A DNA stretch of 64,000 bases from Flavobacterium azooxidireducens (GCF_023195775.1 NZ_CP096205.1:1426001-1490000); one strand, 5' to 3'; shown: positions 16,498-24,797, counted from the stretch's first letter. Notes: generated by a model not told the origin, from the sequence alone. Numbers and translations are program-made.

Positions 16498-17180
16498 CAA
16501 AATATAAATTTTTTATTTACATAATCTTTTATCTAATTTCAGTAAGTTTTTCTGTTGACTATGAAAATAAATTATTGTACCCTTTATTATTTTTATTGTT
16601 AGTATTTTTTATTGAGTTTAAAAAAGATATTTTTAATGAAGAGAAAATTAATCTTGATAAACAATTTTTGTTAGACTTTTTTTTAAGCATATTTTTTAGT
16701 TTATCAGTTTATATATTCTTGTATTCTATTGGTGTTTTTTTTAATTATGAATCTTATGAAAGGGTTGCATTAGACTTCTCAATTTTAAATATAATTACTG
16801 TCGTTATTTTATATCCAGTCTTTGAAGAGCTTTTTTTTAGAAAATTATATTTCAGTACTTATAAGAGTACTAAATTTATTGGGTTAATATTATTGAATGG
16901 TTTTGTTTTTAGTATCTCACATATTTTTAGCGATACACCCTTGTTAAATGCTTTTATATTCGGGTGTTGTTTCTTTTTGATTTATTTGAAAAATAAGAAA
17001 ATAATTTTTTCTGTTTTTTCACATATATTAATCAACTCACTTTTGTTTATAACATATCAAAATCAAGAAAACATTACAGCATTTGTTAAAAATAATAATC
17101 TTTTTATATTTATAATTTCTTTTATTACAACAATCTATTTTTTTTATTCATATTTTAGAAAAGTTTATAAAAAAAGCTAA
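16482..17180 (+). CDS. CPBP-family intramembrane protease-like protein, putative immunity to cassette 4
   Basis: This 232-aa, very hydrophobic protein has about six to seven membrane spans. It carries the three CPBP (CAAX/Abi) motifs: FEELFFRKLYF (EExxxR, about residue 115), FSISHIFSD (about 146), and FSHILINSLLF (HxxxN type, about 185). CPBP glutamate proteases include self-immunity proteins of bacteriocin producers. It overlaps the cassette 4 toxin by 16 nt and precedes module copy 4, the same position as the other three immunity genes. The DNA is extremely AT-rich compared with the core. Proteolytic activity is inferred from the motifs; the immunity role is inferred from position. Confidence 0.7.
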   Translation: MAKTLTKYKFFIYIIFYLISVSFSVDYENKLLYPLLFLLLVFFIEFKKDIFNEEKINLDKQFLLDFFLSIFFSLSVYIFLYSIGVFFNYESYERVALDFSILNIITVVILYPVFEELFFRKLYFSTYKSTKFIGLILLNGFVFSISHIFSDTPLLNAFIFGCCFFLIYLKNKKIIFSVFSHILINSLLFITYQNQENITAFVKNNNLFIFIISFITTIYFFYSYFRKVYKKS

Positions 17181-17192
17181 TAATTATATTTT

Positions 17193-17255
17193 ATGGAAAA
17201 AAAAGAAAATTTTTTTACAAGAATTTTGAAATGGTTGTTTGATTGGTTTTTTTAA
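17193..17255 (+). CDS. Possible 20-residue microprotein rich in Phe/Trp
   Basis: A short frame of 20 codons (M-EKKEN, then FFTRILKWLFDWFF) starts 12 nt after the CPBP gene and stops just before module copy 4. The charged start and aromatic hydrophobic end would make a membrane-binding amphipathic peptide. It could equally be chance in an AT-rich stretch. Confidence 0.25.
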   Translation: MEKKENFFTRILKWLFDWFF

Positions 17256-17258
17256 GAC

Positions 17259-17437
17259 GGTAATGTTCCATAGTTAGTGATGAACCAAAAATTACAATTT
17301 AACCATTTGTAAATCAATATTTAAATAAAATTTAAAACCAAAAGACGAACGATACTGTTCGTCTTTTTTACATTTGAAAATGGCTTAAAACGAATGTAAT
17401 GAAGAAAAGTGACACCACGTGTTATAAAGTTAGTGAT
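17259..17437 (+). repeat. ~180-bp inter-cassette module, copy 4, running into an IS1-type gene
   Basis: It opens GGTAATG followed by TTCCATAGTTAGTGATGAA and ends GTGTTATAAAGTTAGTGAT. Instead of an rhs fragment, the closing motif continues directly into a transposase reading frame whose ATG (17399) lies inside the module. Confidence 0.8.
17341..17369 (+). terminator. Rho-independent terminator after the cassette 4 immunity gene
   Basis: AAAGACGAAC and GTTCGTCTTT pair around the loop GATACT and are followed by T's. The hairpin is the reverse complement of that in module copy 2. Confidence 0.75.
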
Positions 17438-18043
17438 ACTGGAAATTGTCCTAATTGTAGATCAAAAAAGATTATTAAAAATGGTTTTACAAAGAATAGA
17501 AAGCAACAATATTATTGTAAAAGTTGCAAGACAAGAAGTATTGATTATTATACTAACAAAGCATGTTGTAAAAACATAAATTCTTCAATTATACAGCTAA
17601 TTAAAGAAGGTGTCGGTATTAGAAGCACAGCCAGAATTCTACTTATTTCAACCACAACCGTTTTAAAGCGAATCATTTCAATTGCAAAATCGATCAAAGC
17701 ACCTCCAATCTCATCAGGTCAAATTTATGAAGTAGATGAAATGCGAAGTTTTATTAGTAGTAAGTCTCGACAAATTTGGATAGTATATGCTTTGCAAAGA
17801 AAAACAAAAAAAGTTGTCAGTTTTGCAATTGGCAAAAGAACATTACGAACACTTGGCACGGTAATCAATACGCTACTACTTTCCAAAGCCAAACGAATTT
17901 ACACTGATGGTTTAAGACATTATAAATCGATTATAGAAAAAACTATTCATTGTGTCAAAAGGTTTGGAACTAATCAAATCGAACGAAATAACCTCACCTT
18001 ACGCAACAATTTGAAAAGATTAAATCGAAAAACTATATGTTAA
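17399..18043 (+). CDS. IS1-family transposase, decayed at the C-terminus
   Basis: This 214-aa protein has an IS1 InsA-like zinc finger (CPNCRSKKIIKNG, YYCKSCK) and a helix-turn-helix (IIQLIKEGVGIRSTARIL). An InsB-like DDE region follows (YEVDEMRSFISSK, WIVYALQRKTKKVV, IYTDGLRHYKSII, then IERNNLTLRNNLKRLNRKT). Family members continue past RKTIC with roughly ten to twenty more residues ending in an aromatic motif. Here TAA at 18041 is followed in frame by SKNYSILLCI, another TAA (18074) and KFIFG, so the tail is present but holds two stops. The first 13 residues (MKKSDTTCYKVSD) come from module copy 4, upstream of the usual start near the zinc finger. The element is probably inactive. Confidence 0.8.
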   Translation: MKKSDTTCYKVSDTGNCPNCRSKKIIKNGFTKNRKQQYYCKSCKTRSIDYYTNKACCKNINSSIIQLIKEGVGIRSTARILLISTTTVLKRIISIAKSIKAPPISSGQIYEVDEMRSFISSKSRQIWIVYALQRKTKKVVSFAIGKRTLRTLGTVINTLLLSKAKRIYTDGLRHYKSIIEKTIHCVKRFGTNQIERNNLTLRNNLKRLNRKTIC

Positions 18044-18072
18044 TCCAAGAATTATTCTATATTACTATGTAT

Positions 18073-18546
18073 TTAAAAATTTATTTTTGGGGTTGATAAG
18101 CCTTTTCGTTTCATCTGAATATGCTCAATATCATCCTCCAAATAAACCTCACTCGTTTGCACAAACCCTAAATTTTCATAGAATTTTTGAAGGTATAATT
18201 GAGCGGAAATGGTAATGTTGGTTTCGTTTAATTCTGATTTGGTTGCTGCAATAGCTTCTTGCATCAAATCGAAGCCCCATTTTTTATCGCGATAAGTTTG
18301 CTTCACCACTACTCTGCCGATGGACGCTTCTTCAAAATAATCGCCAGGTTTAAAAATGCGGACATAAGCCACTATTTTGTTGTTAAATGTTCCTATAAGG
18401 TGAAGTGCTTTCTCGTCTTTGCCGTCAATGTCTTGGTAAACGCAGTTTTGCTCCACTACAAACACTTCGCTACGCAATTGTAGCACATTGTAGAGTTCGA
18501 CTAGAGAAAGCTCGTTAAATCGCTTTATTTTGAATTGTAATTTCAT
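18073..18546 (-). CDS. elaA: ElaA-like GNAT-family N-acetyltransferase
   Basis: The 157-aa protein has the ElaA signature near its start: LVELYNVLQLRSEVFVVEQN followed by CVYQDIDGKDEKALH. The acetyl-CoA binding motif A is GRVVVKQTYRDKKWGFDLM, and the end reads FYENLGFVQTSEVYLEDDIEHIQM. Substrates of ElaA proteins are not known. The C-terminus is longer than in E. coli ElaA: after HIQM it continues KRKGLSTPKINF into the remnant of the IS1-like element. The original stop was therefore probably lost when the element inserted nearby. It is the last gene of a minus-strand group (transglycosylase, DUF4837, elaA). Confidence 0.8.
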   Translation of the reverse strand: MKLQFKIKRFNELSLVELYNVLQLRSEVFVVEQNCVYQDIDGKDEKALHLIGTFNNKIVAYVRIFKPGDYFEEASIGRVVVKQTYRDKKWGFDLMQEAIAATKSELNETNITISAQLYLQKFYENLGFVQTSEVYLEDDIEHIQMKRKGLSTPKINF

Positions 18547-18618
18547 TGAAATAGTTTCACAAGTTTACTTCCTGCGAATTTAATGAAATTTGAAGATACA
18601 TTTTTTAGAAAACGAAAC

Positions 18619-19590
18619 TTATAAAATCTTTACCGATTTGAGAATGGATTCCAATTCGTGCATGATATCACGTTTTGCCAAGGAAGGATTATAACAAAAA
18701 CCTTCAATCACCAAATAACGGTTGTTTTTTTCGTCTCGAATGGCATAATTAATGAATGGTCCGGCCATGTAGTCGTTTTTCAATTCCCATGTTCCTTTGG
18801 TTTCATAGGTTTTTTTACCATTCAAGATAATGTTGAACAGATAAGGCGAATAAGATGCCTCGGTAATCATGTAGGTATTGGGTAGCGTGCCTTCAATGTG
18901 TTTTTGACCAATGGAATCACGCATTTGAATAATGTTGGCAATCGTATTAGTATCTTTTTGAATTCTGTTTAACGGAACTTCATAAATCAAAATACTTGCA
19001 TTTCCGGAAGGAAGTTCTTTTCTAATCCAAAAGAATTTATCTTCTTCAATGATATATTTATAAGCCGTTGGAAGTTTTAAACTCGCCTTAAAATTCTTTT
19101 TGATTTTTGCATCGTCCAACAACGATTTTGAAATTCTGCGTTGATTTTCGGCAATATCAGTTTGCTTAAACTTATTGATAATTTCCGGCGAATGTTTTTC
19201 TAATAAACTAACAATTTCGGCAACAGAACTTCCTGTAATGTGAGCCACGTTCTGCGGTTTGGCAAATTCATTTTCTACCAATTCAAAATCGTTATTTTCT
19301 TTTTTCAAAACCACCAAAATGTTTCGGCTGTTGGTCATGAAACCTTCAAATAAATTGGGAGCATACTGTTTAATCGTAAACAAAGGTTCTTCCTGTGGCA
19401 AACCATCCACCGGAGCGGCAAAAATGGTTCTGATGCTGTCGCCTACTTCGCCGTTCCAAAGTTGGTTTTCGATAATAACCGACAAATGATTGATTTTTCC
19501 GGAAGATTCTTTTAAAAGGTCTTCTCTATTTTCCTCTTTACAAGAAAAAAAGAAAGAGACAGCAAACAGTAAAATAACAACTTTTTTCAT
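18619..19590 (-). CDS. DUF4837-family lipoprotein
   Basis: This 323-aa protein has a lipoprotein signal (VILLFAVSFFFSCKEEN, Cys 17). The mature sequence contains the family's features: HLSVIIENQLWNGEVGDSIR, FTIKQYAPNLFEGFM, RNILVVLKK, LKLPTAYKYI, FFWIRKELPSGNASILIYEV and YMITEASYSPY. DUF4837 is a Bacteroidota-specific envelope family without a known function. It follows the lytic transglycosylase gene after 29 nt, so the two are probably co-expressed, which hints at a cell-wall role. Confidence 0.75.
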   Translation of the reverse strand: MKKVVILLFAVSFFFSCKEENREDLLKESSGKINHLSVIIENQLWNGEVGDSIRTIFAAPVDGLPQEEPLFTIKQYAPNLFEGFMTNSRNILVVLKKENNDFELVENEFAKPQNVAHITGSSVAEIVSLLEKHSPEIINKFKQTDIAENQRRISKSLLDDAKIKKNFKASLKLPTAYKYIIEEDKFFWIRKELPSGNASILIYEVPLNRIQKDTNTIANIIQMRDSIGQKHIEGTLPNTYMITEASYSPYLFNIILNGKKTYETKGTWELKNDYMAGPFINYAIRDEKNNRYLVIEGFCYNPSLAKRDIMHELESILKSVKIL

Positions 19591-19619
19591 GATGGTGTTT
19601 TCTGGTGAAATGAACCTTT

Positions 19620-21560
19620 TTATCCGCTGATTTTAAGTTTCATTCCCGGTTTAATATTTTTACCACTAATACCGTTCCATTTTTTTAAATCTGACACCGT
19701 TACACCTTTAATTTTTTGAGAAATGCTGAATAATGAATCGCCTTTTTGCACAATATATACTTTTTCAGATTTGTAAGGTGACTGTTTCTCAGGCTTTTTT
19801 GCTTTTACTTCTGCCACAACCACTTCTTCATCGGCAGGAAGCATAATTTTTAAAGTTGAACCTAATTTAATATTGTTATCTTCTAATTCGTTCCATTCTT
19901 TCAATTCATCAATCGTTACACCATATTTTTTTGATAATGAACTCAAATTTTCACCACTTTGAACGATGTGATTTTCTGTTTTTTGTTTCACTAAAGCAGT
20001 CACAACTAATTTTGAACCGGACTGAATTGTTTCTTCTTCCAAATTATTCCATGCTTTTAATTCTTCACTTGTTACATCATATTTTTGAGCAATACTGAAT
20101 AAACTTTCTCCTTTTTCAACCACGTGAAATTTAGCTGTTTCAATTGATTTTGCTTTTACTTTGATTGTATCGTTGGAAACCACCGCTTTGGAAACCGGAG
20201 TTTCAACTGCTTTTTTAGGAGCAACTGCCACTCTTTCTTCTGTAACTATCTTTAAACTTTTACCGGGAACAATGTTATTGGATTTTAAACCATTCCAACG
20301 TTTTAATTCAGTAACCGTAACGCCATTACGCTGAGCAATCAATCCTAACGATTCTCCTCTTTTTACTTTGTGGTATTTGGTTTTAGATACAATAGAAGCA
20401 TCCGAAGAGGCTAACATTTCCTGCGAAGTAAATGGTTTTTCACGTTTATTAAAATCATAATCGCAATACGCATAAATTTGATTTTCATTCGAAGTAAACA
20501 CCGCTACTTTATCCAACGGTAAACGAACAAAATGTTTTTTATCTGTTTGGTACGGAATAAAATCTCTCTTATACGAAGGGTTTAAAAACTGTAATTGTTC
20601 CACCGAAATATCTAACAATTCTGAAATTTGTTTGAAAGACATTTTGTTTTTAACCATAATGGTATCAGTCGCAAAATGATTTACAATCGGTTTTTGTGGT
20701 GTGATGCCGTGTTCTTTGTGGTATTCAAACACATACATGGTGGCAATAAAAGCCGGCACATAACCTTGTGTTTCTTTTGGTAAAAAAGGTCTGATATTCC
20801 AATAATTTTGCTTTCCGCCCGAACGACGAATTGCTTTGGTTACGTTTCCTGGCCCAGCATTGTAAGAAGCTAAAACCAAATCCCAATCGCCAAATATTTT
20901 ATACATATTCACCATGTATTGACAAGCGGCGTCGGTGGCTTTTAGCAAATCACTTCGCTCATCGGTAAATGTGTTAATATCAAGATTGTATTGTTTTCCG
21001 GTTCCGTACATAAATTGCCATAATCCGGTTGCTCCGGCTTTGGAAACCGCTCTTGGATTTAGAGCAGATTCAACCACGGCCAAATATTTAATTTCTAACG
21101 GAACGTTGTATTTTGCCAACGCTTCTTCAAAAATTGGGAAATAATATTGTGATAAAGCCATCAAACGTTCGTATGATCGCTTTCTGTTTTTAAGATAATG
21201 TTTAATGATATTTTCTAAACCGGGATTGTATTCGATGTGAAAAGCCGATTTTGTGTCTAAAGCTTTTAATCTTTCTTTCAGCAATTCGGTTGATAAATCA
21301 TAATCAACTTTTTGATCAATATTTGTGTTTTCGATGTCAGCAATCATTTCGCTGTACAAATCCTGATTGCTTAATTCGGTCATCCAACGTTCCTCTACAC
21401 AAGCAGCAATGTCATGTTTTTGAAAGGTTGATTTAATAGAATCTAAATAGGATAATTTTGGTTCTACAGACACATTTACATCCGCAAGTGTTGATTCTTG
21501 GGCATAAAAAGTAGTCGCAGAAAATAGAACAACGAGGAGTGTGGTATTTCGTAAATTCAT
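19620..21560 (-). CDS. MltD-like lytic transglycosylase with four LysM domains
   Basis: This 646-aa protein has a signal peptide (ends TTFYAQ). An SLT domain spans about residues 150-290 with the catalytic Glu in YLAVVESALNP followed by AVSKAGATGLWQFM, and GDWDLVLASYNAGPGNV. Four LysM modules follow at about 395-440, 480-525, 530-575 and 600-646 (for example YHKVKRGESLGLIAQRNGV and FHVVEKGESLFSIAQKYDV). It would cleave the beta-1,4 MurNAc-GlcNAc bond of peptidoglycan in the periplasm, with LysM holding the glycan. The length and LysM number fit Bacteroidota MltD homologues. It starts 102 nt after the pgk stop and has its own -7 box. Confidence 0.85.
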   Translation of the reverse strand: MNLRNTTLLVVLFSATTFYAQESTLADVNVSVEPKLSYLDSIKSTFQKHDIAACVEERWMTELSNQDLYSEMIADIENTNIDQKVDYDLSTELLKERLKALDTKSAFHIEYNPGLENIIKHYLKNRKRSYERLMALSQYYFPIFEEALAKYNVPLEIKYLAVVESALNPRAVSKAGATGLWQFMYGTGKQYNLDINTFTDERSDLLKATDAACQYMVNMYKIFGDWDLVLASYNAGPGNVTKAIRRSGGKQNYWNIRPFLPKETQGYVPAFIATMYVFEYHKEHGITPQKPIVNHFATDTIMVKNKMSFKQISELLDISVEQLQFLNPSYKRDFIPYQTDKKHFVRLPLDKVAVFTSNENQIYAYCDYDFNKREKPFTSQEMLASSDASIVSKTKYHKVKRGESLGLIAQRNGVTVTELKRWNGLKSNNIVPGKSLKIVTEERVAVAPKKAVETPVSKAVVSNDTIKVKAKSIETAKFHVVEKGESLFSIAQKYDVTSEELKAWNNLEEETIQSGSKLVVTALVKQKTENHIVQSGENLSSLSKKYGVTIDELKEWNELEDNNIKLGSTLKIMLPADEEVVVAEVKAKKPEKQSPYKSEKVYIVQKGDSLFSISQKIKGVTVSDLKKWNGISGKNIKPGMKLKISG

Positions 21561-21606
21561 TCTTTCGTGGTTAATGTTTTATTTGTCAATAGGTTAAGCG
21601 TACTTG

Positions 21607-21614
21607 CAAACATA
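21607..21614 (-). promoter_or_regulatory. -7 box of the lytic transglycosylase operon
   Basis: TATGTTTG on the minus strand fits TAnnTTTG, 46 nt before the start codon. No clear -33 TTTG is visible. Confidence 0.35.
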
Positions 21615-21662
21615 ATTAAGTTAAACGTTATAAGTTGTTTATTTATTGTTAAAAAACTTTTT

Positions 21663-22850
21663 TTAACTTAAAATGGCAGCAATACCCGGCAATGTTCGTC
21701 CTTCCAGCATTTCTAACATTGCTCCACCACCGGTGGAAACATAGCTCATTTTTGGCTCTAATCCGAATTGTTTTACGGCAGCTACAGAATCTCCACCACC
21801 AACAAGTGAAAAAGCACCGTTTGCAGTTGCTTCGGCAATATAATTTCCTAGTGTGATAGTTCCTTTTGCAAATGATTCCATTTCAAAAACACCAAGTGGT
21901 CCGTTCCATAAAATTGTTTTGGAATTCATGATTACTTCTTTGAAATTTTCCAATGATTTTGGTCCGGCATCCAAACCTTGCCATCCGTCCGGAATTTCGC
22001 GAACATCAACAATTTTGGTATTGGCATCGTTTGAGAAAGCATCGGCAGCTACTACATCAACCGGAATATGAATGTGTACGTTTTTTTCTTTCGCTAAATG
22101 CAAAATATCCAAAGCCATTTGCATTTTATCATCTTCGCATATTGAATCGCCTACTTTTCCGCCCAAGGCTTTCACGAACGTAAACGTCATTCCGCCACCA
22201 ATAATCATGTGATCTACTTTGTCTAAAATATTCTCGATAACCGTGATTTTAGATGATACTTTAGATCCACCTAAAATGGCTGTTACCGGTTTTTCGCTAT
22301 CTTTTAAAACTTTGTTTAAGCTTTCAATTTCTTTGGCTAATAAGGTTCCGAAACATTTATCATTTGGAAAAAATTGAGCAATGATAGTTGTGGAAGCGTG
22401 TGCTCGGTGAGCTGTTCCAAAAGCATCATTAACATAAATATCACCAAGTGAAGCTAATTTTTTAGAAAAATCTACATCGCCCGCTTCTTCTTCTTTATAA
22501 AAACGAAGGTTTTCTAATAATAAAACTTCGCCTGGTTTTAAATCGGCAGCGGCTTTTTCGGCAGTGCTTCCAATGCAATCAGAAGCAAATTTAACCTGAA
22601 CACCCAACACTTCTTCTGTTTTTGAAACGATGTGTTTAAGCGAATATTTTTCTTCAACACCTTTTGGTCTTCCTAAATGCGACATTAAAATCACGCTTCC
22701 GCCGTCTGCTAAAATTTTATCGATGGTTGGTTTTGCTCCTTCAATTCGATTGACATCGGTTACATTAAAATCTTCATCTAACGGAACATTAAAATCAACA
22801 CGAACTAATGCTTTTTTATTTTTGAAATTGAAGTCGAACAACGTTTTCAT
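21663..22850 (-). CDS. pgk: Phosphoglycerate kinase
   Basis: This 395-aa protein matches the full length of bacterial PGK. Visible motifs are the N-terminal signature [19 protein letters not shown], the substrate loop [30 protein letters not shown], the hinge [11 protein letters not shown], the ATP-binding [15 protein letters not shown], and [11 protein letters not shown] followed by [11 protein letters not shown]. It catalyses transfer of phosphate between 1,3-bisphosphoglycerate and ADP in glycolysis, in the cytoplasm. The gene appears intact and stands between envelope genes on the minus strand. Confidence 0.97.
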   Translation of the reverse strand: MKTLFDFNFKNKKALVRVDFNVPLDEDFNVTDVNRIEGAKPTIDKILADGGSVILMSHLGRPKGVEEKYSLKHIVSKTEEVLGVQVKFASDCIGSTAEKAAADLKPGEVLLLENLRFYKEEEAGDVDFSKKLASLGDIYVNDAFGTAHRAHASTTIIAQFFPNDKCFGTLLAKEIESLNKVLKDSEKPVTAILGGSKVSSKITVIENILDKVDHMIIGGGMTFTFVKALGGKVGDSICEDDKMQMALDILHLAKEKNVHIHIPVDVVAADAFSNDANTKIVDVREIPDGWQGLDAGPKSLENFKEVIMNSKTILWNGPLGVFEMESFAKGTITLGNYIAEATANGAFSLVGGGDSVAAVKQFGLEPKMSYVSTGGGAMLEMLEGRTLPGIAAILS

Positions 22851-22882
22851 GGTTTTATAGTTTTAATTTTTTAATGGAAAGA

Positions 22883-22890
22883 CAAATATA
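22883..22890 (-). promoter_or_regulatory. -7 box of pgk
   Basis: TATATTTG on the minus strand, 33 nt before the pgk start codon, is a perfect TAnnTTTG. The -33 element is not obvious. Confidence 0.4.
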
Positions 22891-22934
22891 AAATTTTAGA
22901 ATTTAAAATGTATTGATAATAATCATGTTTACGA

Positions 22935-24797
22935 TTATTTGTTCATATTGATTACTAAAATCCACATTTCTTCGGTATATAAATTATTTAATTTATTTTC
23001 AATGAGTTTGTCTGCTTCTTCTCTTGTCGTGACATAACCTAAATAAACATACATGTAATTATTGGCTGGATTAGTAAAATAATTCGGATTTAATCCTTTG
23101 TCTCTTAGGCTTTTCATAAATCGAGCGGCATTTACTCTTTCGTTAAACACATTTACCACCAAATAATAACCTTTTGGAGAGTCAATATCATTTAAAACCT
23201 CTATTTCCGGCTGTTTTCCCTCTTTAGGTGTTTCTGTTTTAACTGCTTCAGGAGCAACAACTACAGGATTTATTTTTGGCTTAACTTCATCTGTTTTAGT
23301 AACTTTGACAACATCCGGTTTTACAGCAGTTTTTGGTTCTTCTTTTTTGGTAACTGTTTCTTTTTTGGCAATTGGTGTTGAAGGTTCTTTTTTAGCTTCA
23401 GGTTTAGACGTTACAGCCGGTTTCGGTTCTTGTTTTGTTTCTTTGACTTCAGGTATTTTTTCAACTTCGGCAACAATTGATTTTGTATTTTCCTTGGAAT
23501 CTTGAGCTAAACCATCTATTGCTTTTTGAGCTAATGAAGCAGAAAGAGAATCATTTGCCGTTTGATTTTGAACAATTTCTTCATTTGTTGTTTTATCAAC
23601 TACTTTGAACTTGTTGTCTTCATAAACCAATTTCGTAGTATCAGCTTGTACCTCAACTGCTGGTTTTGTTTCAATAGCCATTGCACTGAAAAAAAGGTAA
23701 AAAACATCTCCGGACGATTTGAAACGAACGGTTGCTTCATCCATATTATTACCAATAAAACGGTTGTTATAATTTGATAAAGTGGTTAAAAACGAGTCGT
23801 AACCCAAGGTATTTTTTCCATCAGGAATTCGGTATTTAAAATGTTCATCTTCGATGGTAATGGAACTGTCAAAAAAATTACTGTAACGTCGAGTGACGGT
23901 TTTAACATTGGTAAAATCTTTGTTTTTGGATGAGCCAAACATAAATAAATCGCCGTCCACTTTAAAATCACCTTCTAAGGCTGCACCGGCTAATTTTACT
24001 TGAACATTTCCTTGTGGTTGGGTTTTGAAACCTTTGAAAACCACATTGACACTTTCGCTTGATGCTCCGGCAAAACCGTCGTGAGAAACAATGAATTTTT
24101 CACTCATTGATGCGTCTTCATATACAAAAATCATTGTCCAACCCGCAGCAGAACCGCCAATGAGCGTTCCTTGTGTTGCACGAACATTTCCCACCGTATA
24201 AAACCCAAATGGATTTTTTAGAGCCTTTACTTGCTCCGTAATGTCGGCATAAACAGCATACGGTGCGGCATCTTTAAATTCTTTGTGTTTTAAACCATCA
24301 AAAATAATTTCGCCTTTAATCGTAGCATATTCTTTTTGATCGGGAAATTTCACTACAATTTCTTCAAAAGGCTCTCTGGTGTTATCAAAAGCAACGAATT
24401 TATCCTGTCCTTTTTTATAACCGCTTTCATATTTGTATGTGGCTGACCAATATAATCCGGCATAAACAATTTTTTTTGAGGCTTCATTTTTTTGGAATAA
24501 AGCGGCACTACTGGAGGAAAAAGTTTGTTTATCGGTATCAATATCAATGTATTCCATATCGATTTCATCGTTAGTGATAGCATCAATACTTTGGTCATTG
24601 TACGGATCGTTGGGGGAATTTTTTTTATCAATTCGATTCAGAATAGAATTGGCAATAATAGTCATATCACCTTTTATATTCGCTTTGTATCGCTCTTTAA
24701 AAGGGACGGCCATTTGAGCATGGCATAAATTGACAGATATAAAAAACAGTAAAAAAAATAAATTTTTATATCTTATTTTGTTCATAAATTTACTCAT
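22935..24797 (-). CDS. SprB-N-terminus-like exported protein with SprD-like C-terminal SPOR-type domain
   Basis: This 620-aa protein has a signal peptide ending LCHAQ. Residues of about 30-385 align along their whole length with the N-terminal region of the SprB protein at the right end of the window. Shared landmarks include KGDMT(I/L)I, MxYIDID, TFSSSSA, KIVYAGLYWSATY, FDG, NVRATQG/NIRATQG, GWT, DGFAG, AALEGD and LGYDSF/LGYDGD. A Lys/Pro/Thr-rich linker of about 100 aa follows (KEEPKTAVKPDVVKVTK). The last 80 aa (YYLVVNVFNERVNAARFMKS, PNYFTNPANNYMYVYLGY, EEMWILVINMNK) match the end of SprD in this window and resemble a SPOR-like domain. It may be a compact partner of the gliding-adhesin machinery; that role is inferred. 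Confidence 0.7.
   Translation of the reverse strand: MSKFMNKIRYKNLFFLLFFISVNLCHAQMAVPFKERYKANIKGDMTIIANSILNRIDKKNSPNDPYNDQSIDAITNDEIDMEYIDIDTDKQTFSSSSAALFQKNEASKKIVYAGLYWSATYKYESGYKKGQDKFVAFDNTREPFEEIVVKFPDQKEYATIKGEIIFDGLKHKEFKDAAPYAVYADITEQVKALKNPFGFYTVGNVRATQGTLIGGSAAGWTMIFVYEDASMSEKFIVSHDGFAGASSESVNVVFKGFKTQPQGNVQVKLAGAALEGDFKVDGDLFMFGSSKNKDFTNVKTVTRRYSNFFDSSITIEDEHFKYRIPDGKNTLGYDSFLTTLSNYNNRFIGNNMDEATVRFKSSGDVFYLFFSAMAIETKPAVEVQADTTKLVYEDNKFKVVDKTTNEEIVQNQTANDSLSASLAQKAIDGLAQDSKENTKSIVAEVEKIPEVKETKQEPKPAVTSKPEAKKEPSTPIAKKETVTKKEEPKTAVKPDVVKVTKTDEVKPKINPVVVAPEAVKTETPKEGKQPEIEVLNDIDSPKGYYLVVNVFNERVNAARFMKSLRDKGLNPNYFTNPANNYMYVYLGYVTTREEADKLIENKLNNLYTEEMWILVINMNK

Larger units (their letters stand above)
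17259..18091 (+). mobile_element. IS1-like element remnant
   Basis: The left boundary could be the GGTAATGTTCC motif at 17259, similar to an IS1 terminal repeat, or the inner copy of the motif at about 17427. No inverse copy (CATCACTAAC...) was found after the transposase, so the right end is missing or eroded. The tail runs into the 3' end of elaA. Confidence 0.4.

Noticed and set aside
20115..20135. Further CACGTG site (CAACCACGTGAAATTT) in the transglycosylase gene
   Set aside because: Only the core matches; the flanks do not fit the ParB consensus on both sides.
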